Origin: Strigops habroptila
Lineage: Eukaryota > Chordata > Aves > Psittaciformes > Psittacidae
Reading direction: 5' to 3'
Length of the DNA stretch: 64,000 nucleotides
Assembly (NCBI RefSeq): GCF_004027225.2
Contig: NC_044282.2
Location: 59,947,225-60,011,224, forward strand
In this document: positions 57,901-64,000 of the stretch, piece after piece
How the letters are laid out: each line of letters opens with the position of its first letter
Numbering within the stretch: position 1 is the first letter of the stretch
The notes under the pieces: generated by a model
The model's database searches: none
Seen by the model: the letters and a program-made list of their open reading frames with translations, nothing else
What the model was told of the DNA's origin: nothing
Position numbers and translations under genes: made by a program

Positions 57901-59029
57901 AGGAGCAGGATGGGGTCAAGAGAAGCAGGCACATCTATTTGTGTACCTGGAGCATCTCTGAGGTTCTTCAGGTGTGAGAGGTTTTATCACAAAACTGCAT
58001 CGATGAACAGAGATTTCTGCGGTGGCTGGAATTTCAACCCAAATTTGAACTCAAACCTACCTGCTGTCAAACGTGGCAGTGTGGGCCACACATGGATGGG
58101 CTATGGGTGAATTGGAGCACAGTAGGGAGAAATGCCCTCTGCAGGCCACCCCTACGTGGTATCTAAGTCCTATGGAAGTGGGCACAGGCCATGTTCGCTT
58201 GGCCAGAATCCCTGATGCTCTGTTTCATAGTGCTTTAATGTCTCTGTAGGGGTGTGGGAAGGTCTTGGCCCCCACAGCCCTGGGAATGTTGAGAAGGTGG
58301 ATGGGATGTTCCTCCACATGTTTACACATTTCCGCCCCTGGGAAAGACCCTTACTGGAGGCCTGTACCCCAGAGGCTGCCTTTTCCTAACAAGAGGACAT
58401 AATTTCATTGGACCCTTTAGCTATGTCCCAAAAGGAGCAGTGAAGCTGGCAGCAGGCTGGTGCTCAGGCACTCGGTGCTGTCAGAGACCCTGTCCTTGGG
58501 CCAGGTCTCAGAGGGAATGATGCTCCCTCCCACCATTCTCAGATGGGGCAAACGGCTGTAGGGAATGACGGACGTCTCCAATTCTCCACCTGAACACTTC
58601 TAAATGCATGTCAGAAATAGTGCTGGATGCCAGAGCACTTCCCCTACTCATCACAGCTGTGTCCAGCTCCAGCCAGCCTTCCCCACACATATACTGTCTC
58701 TTCCCCCAAGGCCCTGGGGGGATAGGGGAAAATGGGGGTACCAGGGTGTGCACGCCTGGCACTCATTTGTCTTCCTCTCCGTTTGCAGTAAACCAAGGGA
58801 ACAGCATCCTTGGAAACCACCCCTTGGGGCTGGATCTTAGCAGCCACTGGGTAGTGCCCCCATCATCTCTCTACCACACAGATCTTAGGGAAAAGAAACA
58901 GGGCAGGGGGGCATCACGTGAAGGAGGGATGGAAGAGAGGAAGAGGACAGAGAAAAACCTGCTGGGCTTCTCCCTACCCTCAGGGGAATGTGGATCTGGG
59001 TGGGATGTTCCCTACTTGCCTGCTTCCTA

Positions 59030-59100
59030 CGCAGCTGCTCCGGGAGACACGATCCGAGGATGGACGAGCCACCGGTCCGACCCATGACAGATGCTCCATG
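59030..59100. promoter_or_regulatory. Small CpG cluster in the BLK 5' flank
   Basis: About seven CpG dinucleotides fall in 70 bases (tacgcag, tccggga, acgatccgagg, acgagcc, accggtccgac) in otherwise CpG-poor DNA 7.4 kb upstream of the first coding exon. It could mark a promoter or enhancer, but nothing else supports that. Confidence 0.25.
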
Positions 59101-62100
59101 GGGCTGAGGGCCCTTCCAGTATTTCTCAATTAGAGACCTCTGGCTCCCACCACGTCCACACCATGCATGGGACTGACAGCTTTGAAAGTTACGCCCCCCG
59201 ATTGCAGGAGCAGCCTGATTTTGCAAATGCCTTTAATGGGCTTTCTTTTTTTAATCAGGTCTTTGTGTCAGAACTGGCTCTTTTCTCCCCTCCAAGGATT
59301 CCTTGCTCTATTTTGAATATAAAACTGGTCATCCGGGAGGGGGTGGGAATTGCGTTTCCCAGACAATCTGGCCAATGAAAATAGCAGTGAGGAAGGCGAG
59401 AAACCCAAAGAGCATCCAGACACAAAACCCAGCAAAACCCACAAGCTATTAACAGCTCTCATTAAAAACAGCTACAGTGACTGTGAATAGATTGTATTTC
59501 CACTATGCAAACCACCAAATTTTAGGAAGCAGCTGAACAAACTGGCTTTGCAATGCTCCTTCCTTTCTCTGATTAGAGAAAGACCCTTTCCAGATGAAAC
59601 ACATCTCGTTCCAGTGAGCCCCAACCCTCTATGAACCTACTCAACCATAGCAGCGTGGTCTAACGAATGAAGACGTAGACAGGGACTTGTGGGTGACTCT
59701 GAGGAAGTGACTTTCTCACTCTGCCTCAGTGTGTTCAATAGGGAGGCTGAAATGCCTCTGTCTTAGGAGATGAATGTTGTAAAAGTAGGATTTGATTCTA
59801 CAGACTCCTGAGGCTTCCCATATTCTGCATAAAGAGCTGGCTTCTCTCGGGTGTTTTCGATGTATTTCCTTCAGCTGTTGCACAGACGAGGCCCCAAAAA
59901 AACACTGTGTAAACCTCTGTGGGTAACTGTATGACATCATTTTTGCATTATATGTGGCAGCAGGAGGGAAGGGACGCTTGGTCCCAGCCAGCTCGAGGCT
60001 GGAGTGACCTCACGTAGTTTGCACTGAGAAGGACAAACACAAGCTGTCATCTGCCGAGTGTGATGCACAACCTAAAGGTCGCCTGCACACTGGTCATGTT
60101 TACAGGAAGAAAGGCTTTGCAGAGCACATGTAAGCTGAGGTCAAGGCAGAGGACCATTACCAGCCACAAGACCCAAGGACAAGATGAGGCTGGCTGAGGA
60201 CACGATGCTGTGTGAGATGGGAGCTCCAGGATGCATGTGCCTAGTGCCCCAGCACTGCTCGTGGGGCCGTGAAGTGCCCTCCCTGGTAAACCCCTACCAT
60301 ACACGTGGCATGGAGATCAGCCTTGGCTCTGCAACTGTTCTGTGCTCCTGGCAAAGGGAGGAAACCTCATCGAGGACTGCAAGGCTGACTGGGCCATAAG
60401 CAGGGGTCTGCAAGTGCTCAGGGGTCACACCATGCCTCTTACCCTACAAGGTCAGCACAGAGTGACTCTGAAGACAACCAGGACAGACATCCACCCCATC
60501 ACCCCTCAAGCAGGTGAGCCACAGAGTCAGACCTGCTGTTTGCATACCAAAGACATACAGAAATGAGGAAGCCCTTGAAGATTCATCAAACTTGCATTTT
60601 ACCTGCTCAACTCTCTTCCAGCTAAGGGCAGGGGAGAGACATGGAGGTGGTCAAGTTGGGTTGGGGAAGGAGAGGTTAGCTGAGCACTTTGAGCTTTAGA
60701 GCAGCAGATCGTCCTTTGGTGAAGAGCACATCTGAGGTACCTGACCTCTAAGTGAGCTTCACTTCCTATTTCTATGAAAAGGGAAGTTGCTTTTTTAGAA
60801 AGCTGCTTGTCATCCACTGCTAAGGTAGAAGGAGGAGCTACCGCAAGGTGCAGCAAAGGCTTAGAAGTAAGCTAGTAGCTGCCAAGACATCTTGGGAAAC
60901 AAGGCGATAAAGGCTCCAGACAGAAACCTGCTTCTGATTTGAGACATGTTCCCAATGCTAACAGTGGGGAAACACAGCAGCTGCAGCCGAGCTGCTGCAA
61001 AGACCCTTCCAGCTACAGCCACAACAAGAAGTAAAAATAAAAAGGATTAGCTATGGTGTGGTTTGCCTATTGCAGCCCAGGGAGGATTTCTGGTATCTAA
61101 GATATAGTGGCTGTGCCCCTGCATGTCAGTTGGGGCAAAAATATTCATGTTTGTGACTCCTCTATTTCCTTCAGGCTGGACACCTCATGGCTATAGTATG
61201 AGACTCAGAGCCAAGAAGCCGAGGCTGAGAGTGCCCTTATGCAATTTGCTTACTCATAGATCATGAAGCGACAGCCTAGGGATGTCCTTTGAGAGCAGCT
61301 GGAAGGAGGCCACTGAGAAAGCATGTGAAAAAGGGCACTAAAAAGAAAGTCTCTCATGTGCATCTCCTGGGTCACTCCAGATGCGCTCCATCTGCCCCCA
61401 CTTCCCCATCCTGAAAGCGCAGGCTGTAATCTCACCCAGAGAGTAGGGTCTGTCTGGTAGTGGTTTCCAACTTGCTTTCATATGTCAGTCTTCAGATGTT
61501 CTCCAGTATCTTTGCAGGCCTCTACACGAGTGTGCAATCCTGAGGCTGGCTTGTCTCTGCTATCTTTTTCAGTTCTCTACAAGACATTCATGAAGATCTG
61601 AGGTCCAGCCCATGTTGCAAATGCCCGAGGGCTCTTAGGCTTGCGTGTAAGAAAGACTTCTAGGACCCACCACTCAACAGGATGTAGAAAGGGACCAGAA
61701 AATGCGGAAGCCTCCATCTGGATGACCCACAGCCCACTAGGATGACCTCACAGCCAGACACCTACACTGGTATCCCACTGCATAGCCTCCTTCCATCTAG
61801 GAAAGTCCAGCCTGACTGCTCAAGTTGCACTGCCTGCCTGTTGGGTCTCTGTTTTCCAAAAGATAGGCTGTCCCTTTTCCCCTGATTGACTATCTTAAAC
61901 ACATTACCATGTTTGGGGTGACAGTCAGACACAGGCACGTTGTGTAGTCCCAGGTACCAAACCATCCCAAGTGCAGGGTGGTGATGGGCTCCTTTTTTCT
62001 TTCACTATTGTTATTTATTGTCCAATCCCATGGACTATCTTGAGGGACTGGGATGAAAATGCAGCAGTGGCTTTGGCTGATGGTAAGTGGGGGATATTCT

Positions 62101-63499
62101 GCTAGTAGGGACTGCAAAGAGATTTTGTCTGGCCCCAGTTAGGAAAAGTCTTTTTGGAGAGAGGAAGTGACTTTTTTTTTTCTTTTACTTCTCACAAATA
62201 AATAAGAGAACTAATGAGGAGAAATGAAAACAGTTTAAAACAGACACCTTTCTGGTGACCTCATGGAAGTACAAATTTCCACTGCCCAGAATCAGTGCAA
62301 CTGCTTACAGAAAATAGCCACTGGAAAAGCATCTCGCACAGTTCTCTGCCCTGAGGCAGGATCAGCCCTCACAAAACCTTGCTGGAGGAGTGTGTGGCCC
62401 TTGCTCCCAAGAGTCTGACCGTGCTAGACATGACAGTGCTGATTATTCCGTCCTACCCAGACCAGTCCTCCCTGCCAGACTTCTTCTATACTGCTCACAC
62501 CATACCTATTCTTGGCTACTTGCAGCAGCCAAGACCCTGCCTCAGTATTATTTCCCTTTTGATGCTAGTAAAGAAAAAACCAACCAACCAACCAAAAAAC
62601 AAACAACCCCCTATACCATTTTTTAAAATCTTTTCCAAAATTAAATAAACTTCACTTTTAAAATTAGAAGAACATTTAAACTTCCCAATGGAGCTTGAAG
62701 GAGACAGAAATGCGGCAGAACAAGGCCAAACGTTGCAGCCAGGCCTATTGAAGAAGTCGTCATATACGGCACAGAAGTGCTGGAGCTGATCTGCCCTCGG
62801 GTTTCCTCATCTTTAATCTGGTCTAATTCTATTGCATCAGAGCCAGAAGAAATCTAATTTCTTCAAGTTTCTTGCTGTGCCAGTGTCCATAATCTCACTA
62901 ACATCAGCAGTATTGCATTTAAACAGCCAGGACTTCTTCCTGGTCCCAGCTAAGACCTTTCTTGTACAGATCCCTACATTCACGATTCCCTTCTGCGCAC
63001 AGTTGTTATTCATTGGCAGCCCACCCAATGACTTTTACATGGAATATTTTTTTTCCCCAAAATTTCCAGGGAAAAAAGCATTCCATGGGAAATTGCCACT
63101 GTTCAAATGGTTCTGTCACAAAAACACCATGCATATTGGCATCTTCCACTGGAAAAAGAATGATTCCCCATGCAAGTTTGCTGTACTAATGTCTCAAGCA
63201 GCTGCGGTCTTCTTCCTGTGCTTCTAAAATGGTGAAGGCTAAATATGCAAGAGACAGCCAGGAAAAAGTCTTGAGATAAAAGTCAAGTTAAAGTTTTTGT
63301 ATCAATTTCTGCATTTGCTTAGTATGACTTTCGCTCTCCCTCCTTCCATCACGTACTGCAGGTGACACCTTCATTTTTCCATAGATCAAATTTAACCTCT
63401 ATTCAAAGCCCAGTTCTCAATCATCATCCTCCCATACACGTATCTTGAGAAGTTCTGCCCTAAATTTTCATGGTTCCAAGCTGTTCACCATTAGCAGCT

Positions 63500-63705
63500 A
63501 TTCACGTAAATGTGGATGCCATCATTACAATCAGCCACTGGAATAATCTCCCCAGGGAAGTGGTGGATTCCTTAACATTGGAAACAAGATTCAGCTGGGC
63601 AGAGTGTTGGGACATTTAGTCTAGATCATGCTTTGCCGAGAAAGGTCAGACCAGATGACCCTTGAGGTACCTTCCAGCCTGGGATTCTATGATTCTGTAA
63701 TGGCT
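63500..63705 (+). mobile_element. CR1 LINE 3' fragment
   Basis: cactggaataatctccccag, gggaagtggtggattcc, catgctttgccgagaaagg, gaccagatgacccttgagg and gggattctatgattctg are the same subfamily as the reverse copy at 46601-46805. Confidence 0.93.
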
Positions 63706-64000
63706 TGGGTGTTGGGCAAGCAATCGGCTAGGCTGAAAGAATTCCTGCAGCTCCTCTGCCTGCAGCATTTTGTCAAGGTTTTAATTTCCCACCCCAGGGT
63801 TTCATGAAGAAGAGGGTAACCTTCTTATGAGGACACCTCGTGTGACCTAGCAGTCCTTTACCACTAGCCACCATAACCTGGGGAAGCACAGAGATCTGAG
63901 AAACGGGGAAGCTGTGACCTTCTGTGTACGAGGATACACGGTAATGTAGTAAATTGGGACCTCAGCGACCTGGGTCACAGGACTAACTGCCTCTTTTGCC

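Larger units (their letters stand above)
51626..64000. other. BLK 5' flank or first intron
   Basis: The exon 2 acceptor proves that at least one exon lies upstream on the minus strand, but I could not identify it. The region holds three clear CR1 copies, the 19-bp tandem repeat, A-rich stretches near 54390-54640 and single-copy DNA. No FAM167A coding exon, expected on the far side in mammals, was recognised. Confidence 0.6.

Noticed and set aside
51626..64000. FAM167A coding exons expected beside BLK from mammalian synteny
   Set aside because: No frame resembling the FAM167A coiled-coil region was seen on the plus strand; the gene may lie beyond the window.

Overview
The window looks like bird genomic DNA. 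Many short, 5'-truncated CR1 LINE fragments carry the avian CR1 3' end (an ATTCTATG-type tail preceded by a GGTTGGAA/TTCCAACC block). There is one fragment resembling an avian endogenous-retrovirus LTR, and the only recognisable gene is a vertebrate Src-family kinase split over many exons. Nothing is prokaryotic: there are no operons and no long unspliced genes. Species cannot be fixed from the sequence alone.

The one confident gene is BLK (B-lymphoid tyrosine kinase) on the minus strand, start codon at 51624 and stop codon ending at 25635. I assembled 12 coding exons, all with GT-AG introns and compatible phases, summing to 1497 nt (498 residues plus stop). Most internal exon lengths (99, 104, 150, 153, 180, 77, 151 and 132 nt) match the classical Src-family pattern. 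The protein has an N-myristoylation start, a short lysine-rich unique region, SH3, SH2, a linker, a tyrosine kinase domain with all catalytic motifs, and a C-terminal regulatory tyrosine. A poly(A) signal lies about 525 bases beyond the stop. The upstream non-coding first exon and promoter were not identified.

Layout: 1-25080 lies beyond the 3' end of BLK and holds no gene I can name. It contains CR1 remnants, a purine-rich tract and one candidate signal-peptide exon on the minus strand (16591-16707). 25090-51625 is BLK; its introns carry CR1 pieces, a GGAT tetranucleotide repeat close to exon 11, and a roughly 600-base polypurine block split by an LTR fragment. 51626-64000 is the 5' flank, or the first intron, of BLK, with three clear CR1 copies, a 19-bp tandem repeat and a small CpG cluster near 59.05 kb. 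In mammals BLK lies between FAM167A and GATA4; no coding exon of either was recognised here.

The points most worth checking are the lengthened C-terminal tail and shortened proline-poor unique region of this BLK, the orphan signal-peptide exon, the two direct CR1 copies bracketing the last coding exon, and the polypurine/LTR structure in intron 3.
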